Positions 28,070 to 36,927 of a stretch of DNA of 64,000 bases are shown piece after piece. The notes below the pieces were generated by a model. The model saw nothing but the letters and a program-made list of their open reading frames with translations, ran no database searches and was not told where the DNA came from. This DNA comes from Pseudorhodoplanes sp049324435 (lineage in GTDB: Bacteria; Pseudomonadota; Alphaproteobacteria; Rhizobiales; Xanthobacteraceae). A program made the translations under genes and the position numbers. The number at the start of each line of letters is the position of its first letter. Position 1 is the stretch's first letter. The stretch lies in NCBI GenBank assembly GCA_049324435.1, contig JBMOOQ010000028.1, positions 124,001-188,000 of the forward strand. The letters are read 5' to 3'.

Positions 28070-28969
28070 TCACGCGGCAGGACGCGCGTCTGCTGGTCTG
28101 GGCGCGGCCGGCCGCAGATCGAAATTCAGCTTCTCTCCGGCCGCCTGTTCCAGCGTTGCGATCATTTCCGCTTCCGGCCTGAGCAGTTCGCGATTGTAAC
28201 CTTCCGCCATGATCACGGCGGATCGATAGGTTTCCTGAACGACCTTGATCCTGTCGTCCGCCGGAAGCGAAGCCACGAATTCGATGGTTTCCTGAACATG
28301 GGCGGCTTCGCTGCCGAGTCCGCTATGGCTTCTCAGGAAACGAGTCGCGTCCACACCATCCGGGCAGATTGCCTTTACCGTGGCGATATCGGTCTCGTCC
28401 TTCAGCGCAGCGATGCGTTCGAGACAGTAGGAGTAGCCGATGCTCCCGATCGGGTAATCGTCGGCGCATAGTTCGTCAAACCGCTTGCAGAGCGGCTTGA
28501 GCCCTTCCGGAATATAGTTGGCGACAAGACGTTCGGCCGGAAAACCGAGTGCCTTCAGGTCCTTCAGCGCAAGCCGGTCGTGGCCGGTTTCCTCGCGTGC
28601 GCGCTCTTCAAGATACGCGGTGACTTCCGGGCGGCCGAGTTGTTCAAAGCGGCGCGCGGCGCGTAACAGGTTGCGGGGCGTATCGACCGACGTGTGATAG
28701 GCGCCGATCAGCGCAACGACATATCCGGCAATCGATGGCGCTGGAGCAGCGAGCTTGGTCTTGATCCCGCTGAAGCCGAGATGGATTGCGGCGTCGAGCA
28801 ATGCGACTGCGGTGCCAAGCGAACCTGGACCGGTCATGGGTTTCGCAAACAGGTTGCTGCCGTATTCGTTCGCACCGTCCCGTCTGTAAAACCAGACTTC
28901 GCCGGATTCCCGCGCGACGATGGACACGCTGCCATCGACGTCGACCCATTCGGTGATCGGCCGTGCCAT
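28070..28969 (-). CDS. Haem-oxygenase-like (HDO/IREN-type) metalloenzyme candidate
   Basis: 299 residues, all-alpha by composition, with the spaced Glu/His signature of the haem-oxygenase-like diiron oxidase superfamily (relatives include PqqC, CADD, SznF). Candidate ligands are Glu127 and His130 in REETGHD, Glu184 in CLERIA, and His215, Glu221 and His224 in HSGLGSEAAH. The His-(x)5-Glu-x2-His spacing differs slightly from the textbook pattern. The first about 35 residues and the Pro/Ala-rich tail are extra. AGGAGG lies 7 bases before the ATG. It follows the leader-like gene by 118 bases on the same strand; the pair may form a maturation locus. Function is not known. Confidence 0.6.
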   Translation of the reverse strand: MARPITEWVDVDGSVSIVARESGEVWFYRRDGANEYGSNLFAKPMTGPGSLGTAVALLDAAIHLGFSGIKTKLAAPAPSIAGYVVALIGAYHTSVDTPRNLLRAARRFEQLGRPEVTAYLEERAREETGHDRLALKDLKALGFPAERLVANYIPEGLKPLCKRFDELCADDYPIGSIGYSYCLERIAALKDETDIATVKAICPDGVDATRFLRSHSGLGSEAAHVQETIEFVASLPADDRIKVVQETYRSAVIMAEGYNRELLRPEAEMIATLEQAAGEKLNFDLRPAAPRPADARPAA

Positions 28970-29087
28970 TCCAAACCTCCTGCGGGCAGCACGCTCACGC
29001 GGCGAAGTTTCTTGAGGGGAATTGATTTTTAGATGCGAGAGCAGACTCCAGGTGATGCCAAAATCAACGAGATGAGCGGCGGCAGCG

Positions 29088-29495
29088 TTAGATGCCGTTC
29101 GGCACGTAAGCCATCAGCAATCGTGCGGTCTCGATCAGCGTGGACGGCGAAGCCGGAGCACCGGCAATGCGGGCTTCGTTCGGCAGCACGAAGACAACAT
29201 TGTTTTCTTCGCTTTCCCACACGAAGCCGTTGTCGTACTCGCTTTCCGTGATGATGATCGGCCTGGACAGATAGATGCCGCGATCCGCGAGGACCTTCTT
29301 GGCCGCAGCCGAGCGGGCGTTATGGTTGCCCTGAATCAGGGAGTTCTTGATGCTGTCGTCGCGCCATGCCTCTACGATCAGCTCGGCAAGCGATATGTTT
29401 TCGTAAGCGAAGTCGGCGACCCTCGTTTCTTGATCGGGTTCGTTGGTTCCCGCTTTGTATCTCTGGTAGATACCGCTGCGTTTTCCACGTGGCAC
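29088..29495 (-). CDS. Nitrile-hydratase-leader-like (NHLP) small protein
   Basis: 135 residues. The central part AELIVEAWRDDSIKNSLI ... GIYLSRPIIITE ... NNVVFVLPNEA follows the NHLP leader pattern (AWxDxxFKxxLL, then GI, an acidic strand and a terminal VLP). NHLP leaders are nitrile-hydratase-alpha-derived leaders of ribosomally made peptides. A 25-residue tail after VLPNEARI ends in YVPNGI and would be the core. There is no Cys in the protein and only short Ser/Thr stretches in the tail. The GTG start at 29495 has GGAGGA 6 bases upstream. Alternative: a stand-alone regulatory or stress protein with the same fold. Confidence 0.5.
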   Translation of the reverse strand: MPRGKRSGIYQRYKAGTNEPDQETRVADFAYENISLAELIVEAWRDDSIKNSLIQGNHNARSAAAKKVLADRGIYLSRPIIITESEYDNGFVWESEENNVVFVLPNEARIAGAPASPSTLIETARLLMAYVPNGI

Positions 29496-29585
29496 GGCAA
29501 GTCCTCCGTTGGTTGAGTACGGTACGACTTCGAGCCGGCAGTGAACGTCACGTCAGCGGCTCGCATTCCGATAGCCCACAATGAC

Positions 29586-29614
29586 ATGTTAGTTGTAGGC
29601 TCCGACAGTTGCAA
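29586..29614 (-). promoter_or_regulatory. Candidate sigma70-type promoter of the leader-like gene
   Basis: On the minus strand TTGCAA (29609-29614) and TAACAT (29586-29591) are separated by 17 bases, about 90 bases before the GTG start. Matches are partial (4/6 at -10). Apart from this, the 389-base gap 29496-29884 shows nothing convincing. Confidence 0.3.
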
Positions 29615-29884
29615 GCGAGCGTGCCTGAAGCAGCCTGATCTCGGGGGCACGAATTTACCGCTCTTTCGCTCTGGGTTATCCTGCGAAAAGCGGACGTCAC
29701 AGTCGTGCAAGGGAAAAACTCGCGGATCGGAAAACGTTACGACAATCCGGGGCAGAGTTCAGGACGACGATTGGGCCGGACAAGCCATCAAATTTCGATC
29801 CATCCATCCCGCTTTCGCATGCCGCGCCCGTCGCTTATGGTGACGGTATTATTGAATCGGCGGATTTTCCGAGGGGACGAATTC

Positions 29885-30316
29885 GTGCGTTTGGCAAGTC
29901 TTTTGGTCGTGACGCTGATGGCCGCCGGCGATGCGCTGTTCAGTCAGGCGATGGCGTCGGTGCAAGTCAGAATCAGCCTCGCACGCCAGAGCATGAATGT
30001 GAACGTCGACGGCACACACTACGCGACCTGGCCGATTTCGACCGGCCGCCAGGGATACGGCACGCCAAGTGGAACCTTTCGGCCGCAATCGATGCACAAG
30101 ATGCATTATTCTCGGCGCTACAACATGACGCCGATGCCGTACTCGATCTTCTTTTATCACGGCTTTGCCATCCACGGCACGTCGGAAGTCCGCAACCTCG
30201 GGCGGCCCGCCTCACACGGCTGCATCCGGCTCAGTCCGCAGAATGCAAGGATGCTTTACGGTCTGGTCAGCCGCCATGGCATGAAAAACACAACGATCGC
30301 CATCAGCTATTATTGA
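29885..30316 (+). CDS. L,D-transpeptidase (YkuD family), short exported form
   Basis: 143 residues. GTG at 29885 is chosen because GAGGGG precedes it and it gives a clean signal peptide (RLASLLVVTLMAAGDALFSQAMA, cleaved near 24). The YkuD block is complete: AIHGTSE with the His and SHGCIRLSPQNA with the catalytic Cys. The segment STGRQGYGTPSGTFRP is the usual substrate-loop region. It is shorter than the 12.5 kb paralogue and ends NTTIAISYY. Longer frames upstream lack a signal and are not credible. Stand-alone gene. Confidence 0.88.
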   Translation: MRLASLLVVTLMAAGDALFSQAMASVQVRISLARQSMNVNVDGTHYATWPISTGRQGYGTPSGTFRPQSMHKMHYSRRYNMTPMPYSIFFYHGFAIHGTSEVRNLGRPASHGCIRLSPQNARMLYGLVSRHGMKNTTIAISYY

Positions 30317-30384
30317 CTAACAGCGCCGTGTTGGGCTTCGTGCACCGACGATATGCAATCGAATCTTCTGACTCGTCACTGGAC

Positions 30385-31269
30385 ATGAAAATGACTGCTC
30401 AATCTGCGTCCCGGAAAACCTTGCCGGCTCGGCTGAAGGAGCCGGGATTGATTTCAGCTCCCGGGGTGTTCGACATGATCTCCGCGCGTATTGCCGACGG
30501 CATGGGCTTCGATGCGCTTTACATGACCGGCTATGGCACCGTGGCCTCGCATCTTGGGCTGCCGGATGCGGGGCTCGCGAGCTACACCGAGATGGTCGGC
30601 CGCGTTCGCCAGATCGCCGAAGGCACGACGACGCCACTGATCGCGGACGGCGATACCGGCTATGGCGGCCTTCTGAATGTCGATTTCACCGTGCGAGGCT
30701 ATGAAGCGGCTGGCGCTGCTGCAATCCAGATCGAGGATCAGGAGTTTCCGAAAAAGTGCGGCCATACCCCGGGCCGCCGGGTGATTCCGCTCGAAGATGC
30801 GGTCCGCCGGATCAAGGTCGCAGCGCAAGCGCGCTCGTCGAAGGACTTCCTGATCGTTGCGCGGACCGATGCGCGCACCGCGCACGGGCTGGACGAGGCG
30901 CTGCGTCGCGGCGAGGCTTTCGTGAAGGCAGGTGCCGACATCCTTTTTATTGAGTCGCCGGAAAGCGAAGCCGAGATGGAGAAGATCGGCCGCAGCTTCG
31001 ACGTACCGCTCCTCGCAAATATGGTGGAGGGCGGACGCACGCCGGTCCTTAGTCGCACGGAACTGGAGCGGCTCGGCTTCAAGCTGGCGATTTTTCCGGC
31101 GTCCGGGTTCCTTGCGATGGCCGCCGCACTGCGATCGGTCTACGGCGAAATCCTCACGGCAGGTTCGAGCAAAACATGGGCCGGGGAGCTCTATCCGTTT
31201 GAAGATTTCACCCGGCTGATGGGCTTCGAGCGCGTTTGGGCCTTCGAGCGCGACCATGCGGAACTTTGA
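30385..31269 (+). CDS. Isocitrate lyase/PEP mutase superfamily enzyme
   Basis: 294-residue (beta/alpha)8 enzyme. The catalytic loop KKCGHTPGR (near residue 130) carries the Cys of lyase members, and VARTDAR and the metal Asp region DGDTGYGG are present. In this superfamily KKCGH proteins include methylisocitrate lyase, 2,3-dimethylmalate lyase and carboxyphosphonoenolpyruvate mutase; the length and lack of prp neighbours argue against a simple methylisocitrate lyase assignment, so only a C-C bond lyase is proposed. ATG 30385 (or 30391) is used. The gene is monocistronic. Confidence 0.85.
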   Translation: MKMTAQSASRKTLPARLKEPGLISAPGVFDMISARIADGMGFDALYMTGYGTVASHLGLPDAGLASYTEMVGRVRQIAEGTTTPLIADGDTGYGGLLNVDFTVRGYEAAGAAAIQIEDQEFPKKCGHTPGRRVIPLEDAVRRIKVAAQARSSKDFLIVARTDARTAHGLDEALRRGEAFVKAGADILFIESPESEAEMEKIGRSFDVPLLANMVEGGRTPVLSRTELERLGFKLAIFPASGFLAMAAALRSVYGEILTAGSSKTWAGELYPFEDFTRLMGFERVWAFERDHAEL

Positions 31270-31444
31270 CGGCCGCAACCTCACCCGAACGAGGCCCGTT
31301 AAGGGAGTGGAAACCGGACAAGCTGTCTTGTCGCCGTGTTGACAGCATAACCCCGGATTTCAGCCACGCTGTCGCCGTCATCCCCCAGCATTGCAGGGCT
31401 GGTCCGGGGCCGGGGGCCTGCCGCATGACTGGTGCATTTTTCTG

Positions 31445-32494
31445 ATGCCGTTCGCGATACATCCGACCGGATCGGTTGCGCGACCGATCGCTCTATTGCT
31501 TTTGCTGGTGTTCGTCGCAGGCTCAAGCGGCTGCGCGACAGCGCCGGGTGGTGTGTCGGCCTTTGCGGCGACCGGCGCGCAGGCCGGTAAGTCCGGTATT
31601 GCCGCCGAGCCGGTATTGATCGCCCTCACCACGCGCAATGCGGTCAAAGGCGCGAGCGCAAGGCCGTGGTTCGGCTCGCAGCGCGCCAATCAGCCCAGCA
31701 ATGTTCGCGTCCATCTGTCGGCGCCGTCCGAAGGCGCATTTGCTGCGGTCGGTCTCGGCGACTGGAGCATCAAATCGGTCGAGCCGATCCCGGTCGGCGA
31801 GAGCTTTTCCGCAGCACCGGTCCGCCGCGATGTTCTGGTCTATATTCACGGCTTCAATCAGTCCTTCGAGACCGCAGCGCTCGATGCGGCGCGGCTGTCG
31901 GACGGCCTCGCGTTTCCCGGCGAGACGATGCTATTTTCCTGGCCGTCAAAGAACAGCTTGATGAATTACATCTACGATCGGGAGAGTGCGCTGTGGTCGC
32001 GCGATGCGCTCGAAGGCATGTTCGACGAGCTCATTGCCGACTCGTCTGTCGGCCGCGTTCACATCGTGGCGCATTCCATGGGAACGATGGTCGCGGTCGA
32101 GGCGCTGCGGCAGCTCTATGACCGGCGCGGCGCTGGCGCTGCGAGCCGTTTCGGTGCAATCGTGCTCGCATCGCCGGATATCGACATGGACAGCTTCACC
32201 TCGTCGGTGGCGCGAGTCGGTTCGCTGGCGCGCAAAATTACGGTTCTGACGGTTGCGAACGATCGCGCTCTCGGCGCAATGCGGGATATGGCCGGCGGTG
32301 TCACCCGCGTCGGCATTGCGGAGAAGGAGCGGCTGGAAGCGCTCGGCATTCGTGTGATCGACGCCTCCGGCTATGCCGGCGGCGGCCTGAACCACGATCT
32401 GTTCCTGACCAACGCTCAGGTCCGCCAGGACATCCGCCGTTTCATCGCCGATGCGGCGTCTCCGGCCATCACCGGCAACAGCGCAATTCAATAG
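31445..32494 (+). CDS. DUF900-type alpha/beta hydrolase, putative lipoprotein
   Basis: 349 residues. The N-terminus has a hydrophobic stretch (ALLLLLVFVAGSSGC) whose Cys near residue 29 could be lipidated, although the lipobox -3 residue is Ser rather than Leu. The hydrolase core has YIHGFNQSFE and the nucleophile elbow AHSMGT, which places the catalytic Ser near residue 213; DLF near the C-terminus is preceded by Asn-His (GLNHD), the probable catalytic His. Proteins of this DUF are unassigned hydrolases of Gram-negative envelopes. The 175-base gap before it has no recognised signal. Confidence 0.82.
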   Translation: MPFAIHPTGSVARPIALLLLLVFVAGSSGCATAPGGVSAFAATGAQAGKSGIAAEPVLIALTTRNAVKGASARPWFGSQRANQPSNVRVHLSAPSEGAFAAVGLGDWSIKSVEPIPVGESFSAAPVRRDVLVYIHGFNQSFETAALDAARLSDGLAFPGETMLFSWPSKNSLMNYIYDRESALWSRDALEGMFDELIADSSVGRVHIVAHSMGTMVAVEALRQLYDRRGAGAASRFGAIVLASPDIDMDSFTSSVARVGSLARKITVLTVANDRALGAMRDMAGGVTRVGIAEKERLEALGIRVIDASGYAGGGLNHDLFLTNAQVRQDIRRFIADAASPAITGNSAIQ

Positions 32495-32654
32495 GCAAAC
32501 CTCGCGCGCTTGCGGCAACGCGCTGAAGGCCATAATCATTCGGCTCGAAACGCGACGCCCGGCTGGCCTTTCGGACGGATGTCGTGCGCGATTTCGTCAC
32601 AGCCGATCCCCGCTGCTGTCTGGCGAGCCGGAGCTGACGTTAAGGAGCCCATAG

Positions 32655-34229
32655 ATGAGCGACTCGCCGCAGTCACTTGAAAGCTATCTCGCCGGGGCGT
32701 GGCGCCGCGGCGCGGGGATTGAAACCGAATTGGTCGATCCGGTCCATGGCACCGTACTTGCGACTGCGAGCGCCAAGGGCCTCGACTTGAAAGCCGCACT
32801 CGATCATGCCCGCAGGGCCGGTAGCAGCGCCCTGCGTGCACTTTCCTACGCGGACCGCGCGAAGCTGATCGGCACCGTCGCCGATGTGCTGGTCGCCAAC
32901 CGTGCGAAATACGAGGCGATCGCAATCGCCAATTCCGGCAACACCAAAATCGACGCCGCGATCGATATCGATGGCGGCATCGGTACGCTGAAGTATTATG
33001 CTCGCTTGGGCGGTTCGCTCGGCGCCGCGACCTTCCTGCTTGACGAGAAGCCGGTGCGGCTTGCCAAGGCAGAGAACTTCCAGGCGATCCATTTGCTGGC
33101 GCCTCGCCATGGCGTGGCAGTGCACATCAACGCCTTTAACTTCCCGAGCTGGGGCTTGTGGGAGAAGGCCGCGGTGTCGCTGCTTGCCGGCATACCGGTT
33201 CTGGCAAAACCCGCATCATCGACCGCGCTGCTCACCCATGAGATGGTGCGCGATGTGATTGCTGCGAAGACGCTGCCCGAAGGCGCGCTTAACCTTCTGT
33301 GCGGCGGCGCCGGAGACCTTCTCGATTGCGTCAGCGGCGATGACGTGATTGCGTTCACCGGTTCTTCGGAAACGGCCGGACGCATTCTCGGGCATCCGAA
33401 TATCTTGAGGCGCGGCGTTCGTGTGAACATCGAGGCCGACAGCGTGAATGCCGCGCTGCTCGCTCCGGGCGCGAGCCAGGCTGCCTTCGATGCCTTCATC
33501 AAGGAAGTCAGCCGCGAGATGACGGTGAAGGCCGGGCAGAAATGCACCGCTATCCGCCGCGTGTTCGCCCCGGCCGATAACGCCGATGCCGTCGCGGAAG
33601 CCTTGCTTGCACGATTGAAGAAGACCACGCTCGGCGATCCGCGCAACGAAGCGGTGCGCATGGGGCCGGTGGTGACGCGCGCACAGCAGGCGGCCGCCTT
33701 CGAGGGTATCGGGAAAATTGCAAAAGAGGCGCAGGTGCTAACCGGCGGCGTGACTGCGCCGGCAATCGACGGCATCGACCCGGCGAAGTCCGCCTTTGTC
33801 GCGCCAACGCTGATGCGCGTCGCCGATGCCGGGAGCGCAAGTGCGGTGCATGATACCGAAGTGTTCGGCCCGTCTGCAACGATCGTTCCCTACAAGAGCG
33901 AGGCGGAAGCGTTCGCACTGATTGCGCGGGGTGGCGGCTCGCTGGTCGCATCGGTCTATGGTGACGATCGCGCATTCTTCGCGCGCGCCGTTGCAGAGCT
34001 TGGGCCATCGCATGGCCGGCTCCTGATGGTCGAGCCTTCGATCGCCGATGCGCATACCGGCCATGGCATCGTGATGCCGCAATGCCACCACGGCGGCCCG
34101 GGCCGTGCTGGTAACGGTGAAGAACTCGGTGGCCTGCACGGCCTGCGCCTCTACCATCAGAGGGTAGCCGTGCAAGGTTCGATAGAGCTCTTGACGGAAT
34201 TGCAGGCAAAAGCCGTCGCGCTGTATTAA
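32655..34229 (+). CDS. boxD: 3,4-dehydroadipyl-CoA semialdehyde dehydrogenase-like (BoxD/PaaZ-type)
   Basis: 524-residue aldehyde dehydrogenase. The FNFPSWGLWEKAAVSLLAG segment is distinctive for the BoxD/PaaZ dehydrogenase branch. The catalytic Cys is in GQKCTAIRRVF (about residue 296) and the general-base Glu in NIEADS (about 260). BoxD oxidises 3,4-dehydroadipyl-CoA semialdehyde in aerobic benzoyl-CoA degradation. PaaZ itself would carry a second C-terminal hydratase domain, which is absent. No boxA/B/C is visible nearby, so the specific pathway is inferred from sequence resemblance only. Confidence 0.75.
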   Translation: MSDSPQSLESYLAGAWRRGAGIETELVDPVHGTVLATASAKGLDLKAALDHARRAGSSALRALSYADRAKLIGTVADVLVANRAKYEAIAIANSGNTKIDAAIDIDGGIGTLKYYARLGGSLGAATFLLDEKPVRLAKAENFQAIHLLAPRHGVAVHINAFNFPSWGLWEKAAVSLLAGIPVLAKPASSTALLTHEMVRDVIAAKTLPEGALNLLCGGAGDLLDCVSGDDVIAFTGSSETAGRILGHPNILRRGVRVNIEADSVNAALLAPGASQAAFDAFIKEVSREMTVKAGQKCTAIRRVFAPADNADAVAEALLARLKKTTLGDPRNEAVRMGPVVTRAQQAAAFEGIGKIAKEAQVLTGGVTAPAIDGIDPAKSAFVAPTLMRVADAGSASAVHDTEVFGPSATIVPYKSEAEAFALIARGGGSLVASVYGDDRAFFARAVAELGPSHGRLLMVEPSIADAHTGHGIVMPQCHHGGPGRAGNGEELGGLHGLRLYHQRVAVQGSIELLTELQAKAVALY

Positions 34230-34245
34230 GGCGGCCGGTACGCAA

Positions 34246-35019
34246 TCAAAGCGGCTTCCGCACCATCGGCACCAGCACACCGTCGATCCGGATCACGTCG
34301 GCTTCGACACCGAAGACATGGGCGATACGCTGCGGGTCGAGCGCTTCCTCCGGCCTTGCGTCGGCAACGATCCGGCCCTTTTCGAGCACCAGAACGCGGG
34401 TCGCGTAGCGGGCCGCGAGCGCAAGGTCGTGAATTACGGCCATCACCGCACCTCCGGCCTGTGCCGCATGACGCAACACGTCCATGACCACGAACTGGTG
34501 ACGCGGGTCGAGCGACATGATCGGCTCGTCGGCGAGCACGATCTTAGCTTCAGTCGCTAGCACACGGGCGAGCGCCACCCGTGCCCGCTCACCGCCGGAC
34601 AACGTTGTGACGATGCGGTCTGCAAAATCCCTCGTCCCGGTGATGTCCATCGCATGCGCGACCGCGGCGCGGTCCGTCTCCGAAACCGGAGAAAACGGGT
34701 CGGCATGCGGATAGCGTCCGAGCGCCACGATCTCGCCGGCCGGCAGCGGCCAGGAAAAGCTGTGACCCTGCGGCAGATAGGCGAGACGGCGCGCCCGCGC
34801 GCGGGGCTTGAGCGCTGCGGCAGGCTGACCGTCGATCTCGACCGTACCGAAGGCGGGAACCAGACCGGCCAGCGCCTTGAGCAGCGTGGTTTTGCCTGCG
34901 CCGTTCGGGCCGACCAATGCCACCATTTCGCCCGCGGATAACGTCGCACTGACGCCGTCAACGATGGTGCGGCCGCCGAGCCGCACAGAAATGTCGTTCG
35001 CGGTGAGAAGGGCGGTCAT
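34246..35019 (-). CDS. ABC importer ATPase, iron-chelate/haem/B12 type
   Basis: 257-residue ATPase of the FecE/HmuV/BtuD group. Walker A GPNGAGKTTLLKAL, signature LSGGERARVALARVLA, Walker B KIVLADEPIMSLD and the His of VIHDLALAARY are all intact. It powers the permease encoded just upstream: its ATG overlaps the permease stop by 4 bases (ATGA), so two copies each of both subunits are expected. The substrate could be a ferric chelate, haem or cobalamin; no riboswitch or Fur box was recognised to decide. Confidence 0.9.
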   Translation of the reverse strand: MTALLTANDISVRLGGRTIVDGVSATLSAGEMVALVGPNGAGKTTLLKALAGLVPAFGTVEIDGQPAAALKPRARARRLAYLPQGHSFSWPLPAGEIVALGRYPHADPFSPVSETDRAAVAHAMDITGTRDFADRIVTTLSGGERARVALARVLATEAKIVLADEPIMSLDPRHQFVVMDVLRHAAQAGGAVMAVIHDLALAARYATRVLVLEKGRIVADARPEEALDPQRIAHVFGVEADVIRIDGVLVPMVRKPL

Positions 35020-36029
35020 GTCGGCTCGCCCTCCAGATAGTGACGTTCCCTGAAAATCATGAAGAGGAAAAACGGTACACCGATCAGCGCGGTGACGACG
35101 CCGACCTTCAGCTCGATCGCGGACGGCACGATCCGCACCGCGACATCGGCCGCCAGCAGCAGTGCTGCGCCGGCCAGCGCCGCGGGCAGCATGATCCGTG
35201 TCGGGTCGGCATTGACGTAGCGCCGTACGAGATGCGGCGCGACCAATCCGACAAAGCCGATTGCGCCCGCAACCGCGGTCGCCGCGCCGACGCCGAAAGC
35301 GGTGCCGAGCACGACGGCAAATCGGGTGCGTTGCAGATCGACCCCGAGCGACATCGCAGCATCCTCGCCGAGCGTGAGCGCCCGGAACGCGCGCGCATTG
35401 GAAAGAAGAACGATCCAGCCCGCGACCATGAACGGGCCGGCGATGATCAGATGATCGCGGGAACGATCCTCCAGCGAACCGAGCAGCCAGAATGCGACTT
35501 CGAGCGCAATGAACGGATTGGGCGCAAGATTGAGGATGAGCGCGGTCATTGCCCCGGCAAAGCTCGCAAGCGCAAGTCCGGCGAGCAGGATCACCGTGAG
35601 GCTCGTCCGCGGTCCGGCGATCAGCACCAGCGCGCCAACCGAGACCAGCGCGCCGAGGATACCCGCGACCGGCACGAAGAGTGACGTCGCCGGCAGAAGG
35701 CCGAACGCAATTGCGAACGAGGCGGTTGCGGCCGCCGCTTGGGGTGCGCCGAACAAGGCCGGCTCCGCCAGTGGATTGCGGAACAGGCCCTGCAGGGCGG
35801 CGCCGGACAAGCCAAGTGTTGCACCGATCAGCGCCGCGAGGAGAGTCCGGGGCAGACGAATCTCCCGCACGATCACCGCCGCCACTCCGTCGCCGCTCCA
35901 CAAGGCCTGCAGCGCCGTCCGCGGCGGCAGTCCGGCCGGGCCGGTGACAAGCGAAGCGAGCATCAGCACTAGCACGAGCAACAGCAGTGCTGCGTTGAGC
36001 TTCAGGCCGGATTTCGTTATCGCTTCCAT
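35016..36029 (-). CDS. ABC importer permease, FecCD/BtuC family
   Basis: 337 residues with about ten predicted membrane helices and no extra domains. The FecCD hallmarks LSGAALQGLFRNPLAEPALFG (residues about 65-85) and GFVGLVAPHLVRR (about 255) are present. Forms the channel with the ATPase encoded downstream with ATGA overlap. The gene is divergent, with 31 bases between, from a periplasmic binding protein gene. Confidence 0.93.
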   Translation of the reverse strand: MEAITKSGLKLNAALLLLVLVLMLASLVTGPAGLPPRTALQALWSGDGVAAVIVREIRLPRTLLAALIGATLGLSGAALQGLFRNPLAEPALFGAPQAAAATASFAIAFGLLPATSLFVPVAGILGALVSVGALVLIAGPRTSLTVILLAGLALASFAGAMTALILNLAPNPFIALEVAFWLLGSLEDRSRDHLIIAGPFMVAGWIVLLSNARAFRALTLGEDAAMSLGVDLQRTRFAVVLGTAFGVGAATAVAGAIGFVGLVAPHLVRRYVNADPTRIMLPAALAGAALLLAADVAVRIVPSAIELKVGVVTALIGVPFFLFMIFRERHYLEGEPT

Positions 36030-36060
36030 GCAGGATTGAGCCCCCGGACCTCATGGTCGC

Positions 36061-36927
36061 ATGATGCGCGCTATCAGAACAATGCCGCTGCTGGCGCTGT
36101 GCATAGCGCTGTGGGCTGCGTCGGCGCATGCGCAAGCCGCGCCGAAGCGAGTGGTCTCGTTCAATCTGTGCGCCGATCAGCTTGTTGTGGCGCTGGCCGA
36201 TCCCGAGCAGATTGCCGGACTGTCGCCCTACGCGACCGACCCCGGCCTGTCGGTCGTGGCCGGGAAGGCGAAGGCATTCCGCAAGGCCGACTGGCAGGCT
36301 GAGTCGACCTTGCTGCTGGATCCCGATCTGGTTCTGGTCGGGCCGAACGACCGCTCGGTGACGCGCCGCATGCTGACCTCACAAGGCTTGCGCGTTGTCG
36401 AGACCGGCTTTGTCAGCGACCTTGCCTCTGCGCGCAGGCAAATCCGCGAGATGGCCGCGTTGCTCGGTCATTCCGAGCGGGGCGAAAAGCTGATTGCCGA
36501 GCTGGAACGGTCACGTGCACGGCTTGCCGCTGCGGCCGGCACCGGCGATCGCACCGCGCTTGTGGTGGAGCGCGGCGGCTATACGCAGGGGCCCGCCAGT
36601 CTCGCAGCGACGTTGCTGGCAGAGGCCGGGCTCAAAGCCCCGGCCGGTGCGCCCGCGGGCTATGGCGGATTTATCCCGCTGGAAAGGTTTCTGCTTTTGA
36701 AGCCGGACCTCGTGTTTCTGAAAGACCCTCCAAACGCCGCGACCGATCAGGGCGCGCTGTTTCTGCTTCATCCGGCGCTGCGCGAACTCTATCCGCCACA
36801 GCGCCGTGTCGCATTACCGACCCGCTACACCATGTGCGGCGGACCCGCGTTGATTGCCGCTTTCGATTACATGGCGGACGAGATTGCGCGGCTTACACCG
36901 CCTGCGCTTCGGCCCAGCCGCGAATGA
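36061..36927 (+). CDS. Periplasmic binding protein for the FecCD-type importer
   Basis: 288 residues. A signal peptide (LLALCIALWAASAHAQA, cleaved near 25) is followed by a BtuF/FhuD-type helical-backbone protein with RVVSFNLCADQLVVALADPEQIAGLS at the start. This N-terminal wording is common in alphaproteobacterial chelate-binding proteins next to such transporters. It is divergent from the permease across 31 bases and would deliver ligand to it. The 3' end overlaps the convergent gene by 35 bases. Its ribosome-binding site is weak. Confidence 0.85.
   Translation: MMRAIRTMPLLALCIALWAASAHAQAAPKRVVSFNLCADQLVVALADPEQIAGLSPYATDPGLSVVAGKAKAFRKADWQAESTLLLDPDLVLVGPNDRSVTRRMLTSQGLRVVETGFVSDLASARRQIREMAALLGHSERGEKLIAELERSRARLAAAAGTGDRTALVVERGGYTQGPASLAATLLAEAGLKAPAGAPAGYGGFIPLERFLLLKPDLVFLKDPPNAATDQGALFLLHPALRELYPPQRRVALPTRYTMCGGPALIAAFDYMADEIARLTPPALRPSRE

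Noticed and set aside
32655..34229. Full-length PaaZ (two-domain ring-opening enzyme).
   Set aside because: The protein ends after the dehydrogenase domain; the C-terminal hotdog hydratase domain is missing.
35950..36065. A cobalamin riboswitch ahead of the FecCD-type importer.
   Set aside because: The divergent gap is only 31 bases and no B12-box-like text is seen.
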